Source: Bryoerythrophyllum caledonicum (Eukaryota; Streptophyta; Bryopsida; Pottiales; Pottiaceae). Taken from it: a stretch of 64,000 bases of DNA. Where the stretch lies: positions 19,583,022 to 19,647,021 of the forward strand of contig OZ020524.1 of assembly GCA_963971425.1 (NCBI GenBank), given 5' to 3'. The position numbers were made by a program, and so were the translations under genes. The notes below the pieces were generated by a model, which saw only the letters and a list, made by a program, of their open reading frames with translations, was not told where the DNA came from and did no database searches. This document shows positions 10,857-22,650 of the stretch, one piece after another; the stretch's first letter is position 1; the number at the start of each line of letters is the position of its first letter.

Positions 10857-13800
10857 TCATGGGGTGTCTTGAGTATCAGGGAGAGTTTGGTTGTTTTCAA
10901 TTTTGCGTTTATGTAGAAGGATGGACATAGCATGTTGTATGGCAATAATGTTAATATTTTTGAAAGTGTTTGTAATTGTATTAATGGGAATTTTGAAGAT
11001 ATCTTCTAGGGATTTTATAGATGGGATAAAGGTGGTGGCGCGAGCGCCGGCAGTGATTACTATAAGGGGATCCACTTTCCAGCCGAGGGCGGTGATGTCA
11101 TCAATAAGGGGTTGGTATTTATTGACTTTGTTTTCGATTGTTAGAGGGGAAAATCTATCATTACAATATGTAAATTCGAGAAATTGAATGGTATAGTTTT
11201 GGTTTATGTGGTCGGGTGGGGGGTCATTGTATGGAAGGCCTCTAACGCAAAGTATGTTTGGTTTGAGTCGAGCATTGCAATGACATCGTTGGGTTTCACA
11301 TGTATATGGGAGTAGCCATGGTGGGACCGTGTTTTCTTGTGGATTGTTGTTAAAGGTGCCGACATTCATGAGGATAAAGCATCTAGATTTGCTATGGGAG
11401 GTGATTAATTTACGGATTTTCCATATGGCTTTGTTATGTCTTTTGACAATTAGGGAGTGTATGTGGTGGTTCTGACATTTAAGTAGAACATGTAGCCATG
11501 TGTCTGGGTCCGTGGAAGTGCATATTGGGCATGTTATGGATGGGAATCTTTCTATTCCAAAGAAGAGTTGTTTTCGGGCGTTGCCCATATATTGTCCTAT
11601 GCGGAATTTAATAAGGCATGTTATCTGTGAGTCGGTGATGATTGGATTTTTCCAGAAATTTGTAGAGAGTTCGTTGTCGATATTGTTGTTGTTAGTCGAC
11701 TTTTCTATGTTAGGGAAGTTATCTGAGATTGTGTCAAGGTTATTGTATAGGTCTTGTTTTTGAAGGTATTTATTTAAAAATCTAACCGGGCCTTTATCGG
11801 GGGTGTCTTCTTTAGAGGGCCAATCTTCTTTTTGGAAGTAGTATGGGGTGGCGTGGGCATGTTTGTGTGGATCTTTGGCATTTTTGTGTGATTTTTCCCG
11901 GCCCTCTTTTGCAAGTTTATCCGCTTGTTCATTACCATCAATCTCGGCGTGGGCTCGAACTTTGTGGATGGTTGTAATTTGTCTTCGTTTTAGTATCATT
12001 TGGACCATTGATTCTATGATAATTTGGTCGGGGTGGCTATTGTGGAGGGTAGGGTGTGTTATTTGAGTGTTTAATAAGTATAGTGCGTTAATACAGTCTG
12101 TGAATATGTGCGCTGGCTCGTTGTTGAATTTTGTTGTGATAATTTCCAGTGTTTTGTGGATGGCCATGAGTTCTGCTCTGAGGATATTTTGTAGTCCATG
12201 AAGTCTTTTGGCTAGTTTGATTTCTTTCATAGGGTTGTATATTCCGTAACCGGCTTTTTCTCTGCACCAATTACCCGAACTGATCTGTTCTGGTGGTTTG
12301 AAGGAGCCATCGGTATAGTAGCTATATGCGGGGTGAAATTTTGGTGTGGTGTTAGTTTGGTAGTTCGGGAGGGGTGGAAGTGGAAAATAAAGATCTAATG
12401 TGTTGTTATTGTATTTTAGTTTTGACCATTTTTTGCTTTTATTAACTAATGTTTGTATAGGTGTTGGTGGGACTATCTTTGTATGCATCCGGTTTATGTT
12501 AAGAATTTTTGCTATGGAGGTGAGTTCGGCAAGTTGATCTGGGGTGCCAAGGGTTTGGTTCTGGTGGTGAACGCATATTATTTGTAATGTAGATGGTTCA
12601 ATTCTAGGCTTTTTTAGCTCGGGTGGGATAGTAGGTTCTTCGTAATAAGTTGAGTCTGCTTCAAATATTGCAAGGATGTGGGAGTCTGCGAATGGACTTG
12701 ACTGGGGATTAAAGTTTTGGTACCAATTTTTGTCTGGGGTGATAATGAGTGTAGTTGTGTATTGTGGGTCGTTTTTAGCAGCGAGGCGGGCCCAATGTAA
12801 TGCTTGTTGAGTTTGTTCTTCATTATGGGGATGAGCTAAACCATTACCAACCCATTTATAGTCAAATGCTTTTCCCAAGGAGTCGAATACTTTATCTCTT
12901 TCAAAGGTGAGTAGAATTTTTTTAATTTGGTGGAACATGTGACGGGGGAGGAGAAGTATGATTGTTCAATGTTAAAGGATGTAATTAATGAGTCTAGAAT
13001 AGATGTGGGTATTGTGTATTGTGCATTTTTGAGGGGATTATTTTTTGGGATGCGATATTTATATCTTTGGTATAACCAAACTAATTCGGTTTCAAATGGT
13101 TGGGTAGTTGGTTCAATGTTTGTAGGGGTTTTTAGTTTCATATTATATTGATTCCATAGCCATTGGAGTCTAGTAGTGGGGATAGTGTGTAAATGTCGGC
13201 CATTTGCTTCATATAGATGGGCTTGATTGTTCTCTATTTTTATTGTGTTCGAGGTTGTGGTAATATCGTTTTCGGGATTACATTCCGTTGTATAGATGTT
13301 AAGGAGTGGGATGATTATAGGTGGAGTTACGGATCTTGAGTCTTGTAGTTGTTCTTGTGGGTGGTGTGCTTGAATGATTTCCGAGTAGAATTTATCTTTG
13401 ATTTTTTGATAGTATTGTTTTAGCTTTTTGGTGTTAAATGTGGAGGTATTACAGTCGTGTCTTGGAAAAGGTTTCTTTGAGGGAGCCATTTGTTAAATGT
13501 ATTGTTGTTGTGTTGCCATTGGCAGAGGTATTTTGTGTAGGTGTTTTGTATTCTGTTGATATCTTTTTGTTGTATGTGTTTGTGGCATATGATGTTATTG
13601 ATAGGGTATGTGGTGGGATTTTTGGTGATGTATGTTGGAGGGCTAGGGTGGTGTGGGTACGAGGGGTTGGGAGGGTGGATTGGTGGTAGGGTGGTTCTTG
13701 GGAGGATGTTGTTGTTGATGATGATGTATGGGACTTGGAGTATGTAGGAGTGTGGGTGTATGTTACAAGGGGTATCGCATGTAGTTGGGCATGTTGGTTG

Positions 13801-16800
13801 ACAAAACAATTGTTTGGCAACATTTAGGGCACTCTTGATCAGTTTGGATGGTGTGAAGTGGAAGGTTTTGAAGTCTTCATTATTCATGATGTATGTGCCG
13901 TTTGGTAGGGTGATTTGTTTTAGTTCAAAAATGTTTTTTGAGAGGAGTTTTTGTAAAAGTTTTTGGGAGAGTTGGGCGTTGAGTGTGTTATGGTTGCGTG
14001 TTTCTTGACGCGATACTGTTTCTAATGATGTTTGATCAAATAGGAAATTTGGGAGGATACTTTTAAGGTGAATTTTAGCTTCATGTTTTAATAAGAAAAA
14101 TGTACGGGTTATAGGTGATCTTATACAATCCGTTTTTTTGATTATGGGTATATTTTTGGCACCCCCATATTGAGCAAGAACGTATTGTGTTAGTCCATTA
14201 TATATTTTCCCGAGCCTACCTTTGTCATTTAGAGCATTTTGTAGTTGTTCCCCGATACATCTTAGGTAAGCATTTTTTAGGGAGAAAGCTTCAAGTCCAA
14301 ATAGGTTATGTGGGAGTTGGGTTATTGCATTTGACATGCATTTTGGCATACCACATATGGTTTTTTGTATGGCTATAATTTTTTTGTCAAGTTTTTTAAT
14401 GGCTGGCATAGAGTATGGTACAGCGTAGAAGCTGTATGCTACCTCTGGGCGTATTACGGTGTCAACCATTTTAATTTTTTGTTTCATAGTGGCCAGGCAT
14501 GTTGTTAATTCTTTGCATTGTTTAATGAGTTTTGTGGTTGTAGTGTGAATTTGGATTTTCCATTTTAGAGAGGGAACAAGATTTGTGCCTAGGTAAGCAT
14601 ATGCTTCGTTTTGGTGTAGTATGGGGATTGGTTGACCACGGTAGTTGATGTTAGAAGCTTGCATTAGGGCTTTAAACGTGGTTGGATTTAATTTGGATTT
14701 GTTTGGACATCCTCTAGCCGCACATTTTGGGACGCCTACGTCCATACCAGTCCATTTGCAGTATCTGTCGATTTGATCAATTTGTATTTGTAATGAATTT
14801 ATTTTGTTAGTTATAGTAGCAAGATCATCGGCGTAGGCGGCGGAGTTTATGGTAATTTGTGATGTACCAAAGGTGTATCCATTATTGCCTCGCTCTAGCC
14901 ATCTAAGTAGTGGTTCTAAAAATATGATGAATAGGTATGGACTAAGGGTGTCTCCTTGTATAGTGCCTCTATGAATGGAGATGGGTTTAGTTTGACCAAA
15001 GTGCTCACCGATGTAGTAAGTAGATGACTGATAATAGATATTACCAACTAGTGCAATTGCATCTTTTGGGTATCCAATATCATTCATTATAGCTAATAAT
15101 CGGGCGTGGTCTATAGAGCCAAAGGCGTTTTTGAAGTCAACATATAGAATGTATATGACTTGATTTGTGAATCGTGCGTCTTCTAGTGCCGCTATTATAG
15201 TTTGTATTTGTCTAGAGGTGCTTCTCTCTGCTCTAAATCCTTCTTGATTATCGTGCAGGATTTTAAACTTTTCACCATATGAGGATAATATTGAGGTAAG
15301 TGTACTGGTGTAGAGTTTATATATTGTATTGGCTAGTGCTATTGGTCTATGATTTGGTAGTATTGAGGAATCTCCTTTTTTGTATAGTAAGATAGTTGCA
15401 CTTGTTTTCTATGAGGCTGGTATTTGTTTTTGTTTATAGCACTGAGAGAAAAATAGAAATAATAAGTTGTGAAATCTTGGGGGCATGTTTTTGAATATTG
15501 AGTTTGGTATGCGGTCTGATCCGGGGGCTTTGTTATTTCCGAGGTTGCGTAGGCATGTATCGTATATGGCTCTGTTGAAGTATGTGTGTAATGGTGTTTC
15601 AGGTTCGCCTCGTTTGTCTAGGGTAAAACCATCTAGATCATGCCATGGGTATTGGCGTACTGCACATGTACATTTAAGTGGATGTTGTTGTTGGTAATTG
15701 CATGTTGGTACTGTGGGTCTATTATTTTTTGTCTGTTGTTTGAATATTTCGTTTGCGATGTCTTCTGGACTAGTTAGGATGTTATTGTATTGGTCGATGA
15801 TACAATCTAATGGTGCGGATTCAGAGTTCTTAAAAACTTTTTTATTTATTTTCTTAGGGTTCGTTTCATATAGTTGTCTGTATATTTGAGATGGCTTTTT
15901 TTATATTGTCTTTTGAGTATTTTGTAGTTACTTTCCGTGCTTGTATATTGGCATTTTTTGCGATTAGTGCAATGTCTTTTATCCATGTGTCATGGGGTAG
16001 GTTTGGGGGAGGTGGGGCGGGAATATGGGTATGTTGTAAAGTTAGTAATTCATTACATATGGGATGGTTACGCCATTGTGGGTTATTTTTTACGATTCTA
16101 ATTGTTTTACGTATTGTATGATATATGGTTAAGTGTTGTTTCCATATTTTTGAGAGTTTTCGGGGTAAATAGCCACCTTGTTGTGCTGTACGATTTGTCA
16201 TTTGTGGTATTGGTTGGGCTTTGCAAGTCTGTTCCAGTGTATTGGAGATATTGTTTATAATTGTATCTAGAGTGTGACATGTTTCGTGCCATTGTGTTTG
16301 AGAGAGTTGATTATTATTGTCAAGGGTGTTTATGAGAGAGCCAATTGATATGGAGTTTTCTTCGAAGAACTTTGTGTTGAATTTTTCTAAGTTATCTTTT
16401 GGGATGGGATTAAGTATGCGTTTAGTAGTATTTTTTGCGGTTGTGGGGGTGCGACTTATTAGTTTGTTATTTGGGATGTTGAGTTGTATTGGCGTGTGGT
16501 CTGAGTTGAGAATAATGTCTTTGTTTGTTGTGGAGGTGTATTGTGTACTCTTATTTGTATTTATGTAAAATCCATCTATTAAGCTCCAATCATTATAGTT
16601 GTAGCCTCCTTGTCTGGAGTATTGTCTATTAGTGTTTATGTAGGTGAAGTTTAGATTTTTTGTGAAGTGGCGCCATTGGTAGTCTATGGCTTGGGGTGGG
16701 GTGCTATGATCTCCATTTTGTCTACCAATTAATGCTATGTCTCTGTTGAAATCTCCACACAACAGGTAAGTATGATTAGGGTTTTGATTTATTTGGGATG

Positions 16801-17930
16801 TGATAGTGTTTTGTATATCTATAATAAATCTAGTATCTTCGGGGTGAGATGGCATATACATGTGAAAAATTATCCATGGTTGTAATGGTTGGTTAGTAAT
16901 TCTAATTATTTGAAGATAGGGGGATATGATCATTGGAGTAGGAATTTTTGTGATGTTGCCCGGGAAGGCATATTTTTTGTGTATTAGTGTAAGTAGGCCT
17001 CCTCGGCTTGGTGTATATGGTCGCCGTTGTTGGATGCATCTGGTTAGTGTATGCGTGTTATTAAGAATTAGTTTATAGTCTTGGAATGTGTTTTGTATGT
17101 ATTTGGTAGATTTTGTGGCGGATATTCTTGTTTCTTGGATGACTATAAGGGCCAGTGGTGTTTCTGCATATGTGGCCAAAGTTTGTAAGCTGGGGAGAGC
17201 CGTGTTTAGAGATGATGCATTCCATGTGATGATGTTTGTATGTTCGTTGTTTGTGTTGGTGTTTTGGTTCGATGGGGGGGGGGGAAGAGGAGGGAGGGGG
17301 TGGATGTGTGTATTCTACTATGGGGTCAAAACATTTTAGTGTTTCATTAATTAAATTATCAGGGAGGTAGGGGAATTTTTGTTTTATTGTGTTGCTTGAG
17401 GGGGGTGCGGTTTGACTATGTATAAAGTCGTATAATTCTTTATGTATTGAGTTTCCGTGGTTTATGGTACTTAGGTTATCTTCTAGAAATTTTTTATAGG
17501 GGTGTGTGGTGTGAATATGTCTTTTGGATGGATTTTGTAAGTTTGATAAAGTTTGTAATAATGTGTTAGTCCATGTAGTTATATTCGGGTTTTGTAGATT
17601 TAGGAGACGGTTACATTCGTCTATGTTTGGGTGGGCGGTAATTACTAATGCATAAAAAATATGTGTTGATGGGTGCGTATTTTTTTGTTGTATAGATTGG
17701 GCAATGTTTGGGTGTGTTATGTTGTGTAGTTGATGTAATATGTGTGTGGTTTTGAGAAGGGGTGAAAATTTCTGAGCAATGTGTTTGTATTCCGGTTGTA
17801 ATTTTATAGTATTTGGTATGAAGTACATTTTGGCATTTTTCTTATGTGTTGTGGGATGTCTTTTTAGTACATTAGGCATGGGTCCCGGGTTGGTTTCTAT
17901 ATCTCCACTTAACAATAATAGGATTTTATA
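10857..17930 (-). pseudogene. LINE ORF2 (2A - APE endonuclease - RT - RNase H - Cys/His), disrupted
   Basis: Order on the minus strand: 2A motif (17930-17880); N-terminal domain of about 210 residues with no recognised fold (to about 17285); APE-type endonuclease (17179-15866; LLCGDFNRD, LNSDHTPIQL); RT (about 15560-14600; NNKAPGSDRIP, RGTIQGDTLSP, AYADDLA near 14830); connection (13489-12836); RNase H (about 12330-11900; YYTDGS, LRAELMAIH, IFTDC, VRAHAEIDGNEQAD); a CPIC...H...C motif near 11500; and a C-terminal domain with ITAGARATTF. Frame changes fall at the G11 run 17274-17284, at T7 near 15894-15900, near 13473 and near 12890, each consistent with a single-base slip. One in-frame TAG lies at 15411-15409 where the context suggests Trp. 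As it stands it cannot make a full ORF2 protein, unless some slips are assembly errors. Confidence 0.88.
17880..17930 (-). other. 2A-type ribosome-skipping motif at the head of LINE ORF2
   Basis: Reads KILLLLSGDIETNPGP, a full match to the 2A core D-(V/I)-E-x-N-P-G-P with the usual leucine-rich run before it. Skipping would occur between Gly (17885-17883) and Pro (17882-17880). The next codon is ATG. 2A motifs are established in picornavirus polyproteins and in some trypanosome and animal non-LTR elements. Function here is inferred from the motif alone. Confidence 0.85.
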
Positions 17931-19150
17931 GTGTAGGGGTTTAGGGTGTTGTTTTTGGATTTTTAGATTGTGTATAAATTTTTTGTATTTTCTTGTTTTT
18001 ATGTTCTTGGTTTTAATACTTGTGTGTATGTTTTTGTTTTTGGGATTTGTTGTGGTTCTGATTTTTTCTATGGTTTTAAGTGTTATCTTTGTACACGTAT
18101 TTTTTTTAGTGTGTGTGTGGGCTTGTTTATATTTTTTTAGGTGTGTTTTTGTGTGTGTCTTTGTGGTTTTCTGTAAGTGGGGTTGTGTTTGCGATTGTGG
18201 GCGTGTGAGTGTGTGTGTATGTATGTGTGTATTCTTATTATGTGTGGTTTTGGTCTTATGTGTGTCTATTTGGTTGTGTGGATGTATTTTTGTTTTTGTG
18301 TATGTGTGTACATGTGTATTTGTGGTTTTGATTTGAGTATTTTTGTATGTGTGTGAGTGTGTGGGTGTTTGTGTGTTTGTCTTGATTTTGTGTGTGTGTA
18401 TGTATGAGGGTGTGTATGTAATTATGATGGTTGTTTTTGGTGAGTTTGTGTTGGTGGTAGTTTGTTTGGTTGTGTTTTTGGGAGGTGTGTGTAAGCGGTG
18501 ACATGCAAGGTGGTGGGTGTTTTTATTAGTTGTAGGTGTTTGTGGGGTTAGGATTGGTGTGTTGTGTGTGGGTGTATGAGGTGTGTTTGTGGTGTAGAAA
18601 TGTCGTAAGAATGTACGAGTGTTGAGTGTGTGTATCTTATATGTTTTTTCCTAAGAGATATTCATACTGTAATGGTATGTGCAATAACAAAGTTTATAGA
18701 TATGTGGGGTGAAACCCCAAAAACAATACATGTATCCATCGTGAGGTCTCCAGGCCATGTATTTAGTTGTAGGTATTTTGTAGAAATAGTAGAGAGTGTG
18801 CCTAGAGTAGGAGGTGACTAGTGAGGAGGAGGTACATTCTATGGTAAGGCTAAAGTATATTGCAACTATAGTAATGAGAAGGTATGTCATTGTTAATGGC
18901 AAGGTACTGAGAGAATGAAGCCTTTGAAAGTTTATATCTAGTTGTAGTGGTGTGGGGGGTATTAGTATATTATGTGTGAGAGTACTAACTAGCATATAGT
19001 AGTAAGGAGAAGAGAGCATACTAGAGGGGATAATAGTTTCAATGGGTAGAGGGATGTTCGAAGAGAATTGAAGAGTATGGAGGGGAGGAGTGCTAACCTT
19101 GTCCTTCCATGTGTTGCCATATTGGTGATTTCTTCGGCTGGGGTCATAGG
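17931..19150 (-). other. ORF1-ORF2 spacer, CA-rich low complexity
   Basis: About 1.2 kb between the ORF1 stop and the 2A motif. On the sense strand 18600-17990 is rich in CA/ACA runs. Reading codon by codon, the 2A frame is open from 18650 to 17931 with no in-frame ATG. It is bounded upstream by TAG (18653-18651), before which the same frame is open again to 19274, overlapping the end of ORF1. The encoded His/Thr/Lys/Asn-rich string looks like translated simple repeat rather than a domain. Confidence 0.6.
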
Positions 19151-20794
19151 TCAATCCACGTTTGAGTGGTCTTCCAAGGCTAGAGAGTTTGGTGGCCTCG
19201 ATCCTGTAATTTGTTGTATAGCCATCAGTGTTGAGGTCATCAACTGCTCCACATTTGATAGCTTGGCTTGTAATTTACTGGTGCGGTTATCGGTGTAGGC
19301 TTTTGTGTCCTTGATGATATCCTCTCTAAAGATAGAGAGCTCTTGATGCAGTCTTTTGTTTCCCGCATCTATAATGGAGGTCATTTCTGACGTGGTGATG
19401 CTCGCGGGAGCGGGGGTAGTTTGGAGGGACTCCACGGTGTTTACGAGGGCTTTGTTGATGTCATTGAAACCCCACTTCTTCAATAATGCGGTGGTGGGTG
19501 GGTCCTCTCCTTCGAGGCTGCAACGGTGGGGAGAAATCTCCAATTGATGTCGCCCTATAGTGAATGTCTTGTGTAAAAATTGGCGGTAGATAATGGGGTT
19601 AGGGAATTGCACATTGGCACTACCATTGTGTATTCCTCTCTGCTGCCTGTGGAACCATAAGGAGATGACATTCTTGGCCTCGAAGGTTTGATGAATGGCT
19701 GCCGTGGTTTCTACCACGCTCATAAGGATGGGAAGATGTGAGAGGGTGACCGTCAATGCGTCCTTCTTGGCTCTATCAACTGGAGAGAGGCCTCCAGAAC
19801 TACTTGTACGTGCTAGTATCACCTCATGTTGTGTGGTAATTTGGTGGAGCTCGAATTTCTTGGCTTGTTGAGGGGTTGGGGCAACAATGAAGGCGTGTGA
19901 GTCAACCTGCACCTTCTGCACATCTGTAATCTCGAACTCCAAGTTTCTCGAGAAACTGTTTGTCACCACATCTTGGAAGAGGGTGTGGGCAGTCACACCT
20001 TTGAGAGCCTCGCTCTTGATTCGCACTGATAAGTTCTTCCTTGCTACTGCATGGAAAGTTTTACATACTTTCCCTAAGGAGGCCTGTCCTATAGGGTCTA
20101 AGTGAAGAATGAAGTATCTAGTGCCACGAAGGAAGGCAATAGCATCAACCTCTGGCCTGAGAAGGTATAGTTTAATAATTCCTGACCATATACCCTTCTG
20201 CCCCTCTTTTTTGACCTCTTTGCATAGAACGGCTATGGGGTCCATTAGGTTGGTGCCTAATAGGATGTGCATGTGTTCAAGCCTAGCTAGTGCTAGCCTC
20301 TTCACATCATCATGGTACATGGGATGCGGTGGCAATTCGAAGTGAATTGCCACATGGAAGTCATAGGAGAGTCCTGTGATAGGGTGCGTAGGGATATCGA
20401 AGGGTACCTGTGTAAGGTTGTAGTGTTGGCCTTCGATGTTGTCGTTGCGGGTCGAGGAGTATAATAATTGCGGGATCCTCGGGTAAGCCACGGTGGCGCC
20501 AAGGGCCTCCTTTGCTTCTTCCTTGGGTGCTCCACGAGTGATCATGTCTCTGACACTCTCTCCACTAAGCAGAGGCTCGTGTCCTACATCCATCACAAGC
20601 TTTTCCATGGTGGAGAAGCCTAACCAAAAACGAAATGATGAGATGTCAGGGATGGAGACTTGAATGGAGGTGGGATAGTTACCTCTAGCTTTTTTGGATG
20701 GGGTTGGGCCTCCATTTGCCATTGAGATTATGTCTTCAGTCCCTGTGATCTTCATGGCTCCTGGTTGTGGGTTTTCGGTGTCCATTGCGTCCAT
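19151..20794 (-). CDS. LINE ORF1 protein, intact, 547 residues
   Basis: Continuous frame from ATG (20794) to TGA (19153-19151). It should be the RNA-binding/chaperone partner of ORF2, inferred from its position. No CCHC knuckle and no fold I recognise. The C-terminal 90 residues are helical with heptad-like hydrophobics (KRLHQELSIFREDI..., SKLQAKLSNVEQLM), suggesting a coiled coil for multimerisation. Residues 30-60 contain a basic patch (PSKKARGN). It is intact while ORF2 is broken. Codon use is balanced and less A/C-biased than ORF2. No similar ORF1 survives with the second LINE copy, which is 5'-truncated. Confidence 0.75.
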   Translation of the reverse strand: MDAMDTENPQPGAMKITGTEDIISMANGGPTPSKKARGNYPTSIQVSIPDISSFRFWLGFSTMEKLVMDVGHEPLLSGESVRDMITRGAPKEEAKEALGATVAYPRIPQLLYSSTRNDNIEGQHYNLTQVPFDIPTHPITGLSYDFHVAIHFELPPHPMYHDDVKRLALARLEHMHILLGTNLMDPIAVLCKEVKKEGQKGIWSGIIKLYLLRPEVDAIAFLRGTRYFILHLDPIGQASLGKVCKTFHAVARKNLSVRIKSEALKGVTAHTLFQDVVTNSFSRNLEFEITDVQKVQVDSHAFIVAPTPQQAKKFELHQITTQHEVILARTSSSGGLSPVDRAKKDALTVTLSHLPILMSVVETTAAIHQTFEAKNVISLWFHRQQRGIHNGSANVQFPNPIIYRQFLHKTFTIGRHQLEISPHRCSLEGEDPPTTALLKKWGFNDINKALVNTVESLQTTPAPASITTSEMTSIIDAGNKRLHQELSIFREDIIKDTKAYTDNRTSKLQAKLSNVEQLMTSTLMAIQQITGSRPPNSLALEDHSNVD

Positions 20795-22650
20795 GTGGGT
20801 ACTAATTGGTTTGAGGTGTTGGTCTGGAGTCGTTGGGCTGGGGTAGGTTGCTAGCAGGTGGGTAGGTCGCTAGCCAGACTGAGGAAGGTTGGTGAGGGGT
20901 GTAGGGTGTTGCTAGTCGGCTAGGGAAGGTCGATAGAGGTCTGAGGTGGGTCGCTGGACGGGTTGGGAGGGGGTCGTTGGTCTGTCTACTCAGGGTCGTG
21001 GACTATTGAAGCACGTCTTTGTGTATGTTGCCAGGATCGCAGGTCGGGCTGGAGGAGCACGTTGTATGGGCTGAACTGAGGACGCTAGTCTCAGCCGAGG
21101 GCGCTCTCTATTCTATTGTTGAGGTTGGGTCTAAGCCGAGGATGCTAGTCTGCCGACTAAGGAGGTTGCTAGAGGACTGAGGTCGATAGAGGGCTGAGGT
21201 TGGGTCTGGCCCGAGGGCGTTCTATGTTTTGTTGATGTATGTTATGTTGTCGCGGTTGGGTCTTCGTCCGCTGCGTTTGTTAGTTGTTGGGGATGGTGTG
21301 ATGTCCTTCTGCGCTTGTTGTTGCTGTGGTTGGGTTTGGGTCCTCTACCTTCTTTGTTTTGGGTTCTTCGTGCCTATGCTTGTTGTGCCTGCTGCGCTGA
21401 TTCGGGCTGTGTGTGTTGCGTTGCGGTCGCTGAATCCAGGGGTATGTTCCTGTTGTGCCTGCTGCGCTGATTTGGATTCAGTGTGTTGCGTTGCGGGCGC
21501 TGAATCCAGGGGTCAATTGTATTGAGGTTCCGCAGTCTTGTTGTGTCGAAGCTCCTTCGTGTTGAGTTCCACAGTCTATTGTGGCAGTTGGCTCCGGGTT
21601 GTTGTTGCTGATCAAGTCAGGTCTTCGTATCTTGTTGAGTCTATTAGCTTTCTCTGTTTGCTTGGGTTGAGTCTGGAGGTCCTTGAATCTGCGGTGCTTG
21701 GTTCTCTAAGTCCTGAGTCGGGGTTAAGTCTGGGGGTCCTTGGGTCCGCGATGTTTGGTTCGCTAAGTCTTGAGTCGAGGTTGAGTCTACGGTTCCTGGG
21801 TTCGCTTTGTTTAGCTCGTCAAGTTCTGAGTCGGGTAGAGGGGTTTCTATCATTTCTGCTGTATGTCTTGATCTTCGGTATCCTATGTCATGTTCGTGTC
21901 TGGGCTGGATCGGGGTAATTGTGCGGGTCTATGCTGTCCACTCTGCTGTAGATTTGGTCCTTGTCCTTGTGAAGTCAGGATCGTTGTATGTAGGGTCGAG
22001 GTGTGTATCTAAGTCGAAGTCAAGGTGTGTGGTCTAGGTCAAAGTCGAAGTCAAGGTGTGTGGGTCTAGGTCAGAGTCGAAGTCAAGATCTGAGGATGCA
22101 AATCTAGGTCTGTGTTCACGTGCGATAGAGTCGAATTCGCCCTGTGGAGTCGCCCTGTAGAGTAAATCTTGTACTCTGTGAAGTCGAAGTCGCCCAGTAA
22201 AGTCGCTCTGTGTTGTCGTCCTGTGAAGTGAGTCTTGTGCCCTATGAAGTCTAAGTCTCTCTTGTATTTGGGTCGTTGTCACTAAGTGTGTAAAGGTGGA
22301 GCTGGGACGTAGGGAGTTGTTGCTTGTTGGATTCCAGTGAGTTTGGGTCAGTACTAAGGTCATGTTTTGGCACTAAGTTTTGTGTTTCTACAGGTTGGTG
22401 GTTATTCTTCACTTGGAGTATGCGCCTTGTCCACGAGATCTTGTTCTTCACAGGAGAGTGTCACTCCCTGCTCGGCCAGTGGTTGGAAGGTGCTGGGTCG
22501 AACGTGAGGTGTGATCTTGTGCTCTCGCAGTGTCTTTTAGGGGCCTGCAAGAATCTAGAAAAATTGTGCAGCGCTTCCGCGCTCTATTGTAGTTGTAGAG
22601 ATTTCTATGTGTGTGCACAGGTTATTGTGATCTAGGGTTAGGTTATATTT
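20795..22650 (-). other. Presumed LINE 5' UTR with several short tandem repeats
   Basis: G/T-rich on the plus strand with no convincing ORF. It holds a 70-bp tandem duplication (21381-21513, TGTTGTGCCTGCTGCGCTGA...), three 57-bp units (21664-21834, each starting GGTTRAGTCT and ending GAGTC), and units of about 37 bp built on AAGTCGAAGTCAAGGTGTGT (about 22005-22090). Tandem monomers in LINE 5' UTRs can act as promoters; that role is inference. Confidence 0.5.

Larger units (their letters stand above)
10670..22650 (-). mobile_element. Near full-length, very long non-LTR retrotransposon (LINE) with 2A, APE, RT and RNase H
   Basis: Reading right to left: a G/T-skewed region with tandem repeats (about 22650-20795, presumed 5' UTR), intact ORF1 (20794-19151), a C/A-rich spacer (19150-17931), ORF2 (17930-10857) and a 3' UTR ending in a hairpin (10691-10716) plus a CT-rich tail (about 10670). 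The sense strand is A/C-rich throughout. The 5' limit is set only by composition and could lie anywhere from 22650 to 23060. No target duplication was identified. RNase H after RT together with an APE endonuclease suggests an I-like or RNase-H-bearing L1-like clade; I cannot assign it further. A decayed relative lies at 25224-37245. Confidence 0.85.

Noticed and set aside
18256..18504. His/Thr-rich open frame in the LINE spacer
   Set aside because: Translation of a CA-type simple repeat in a different frame from the 2A ORF.
18651..19154. 167-codon frame after ORF1, in phase with the 2A frame
   Set aside because: No ATG at its start and no recognisable protein features. Kept only as part of the initiation puzzle, not as a gene.
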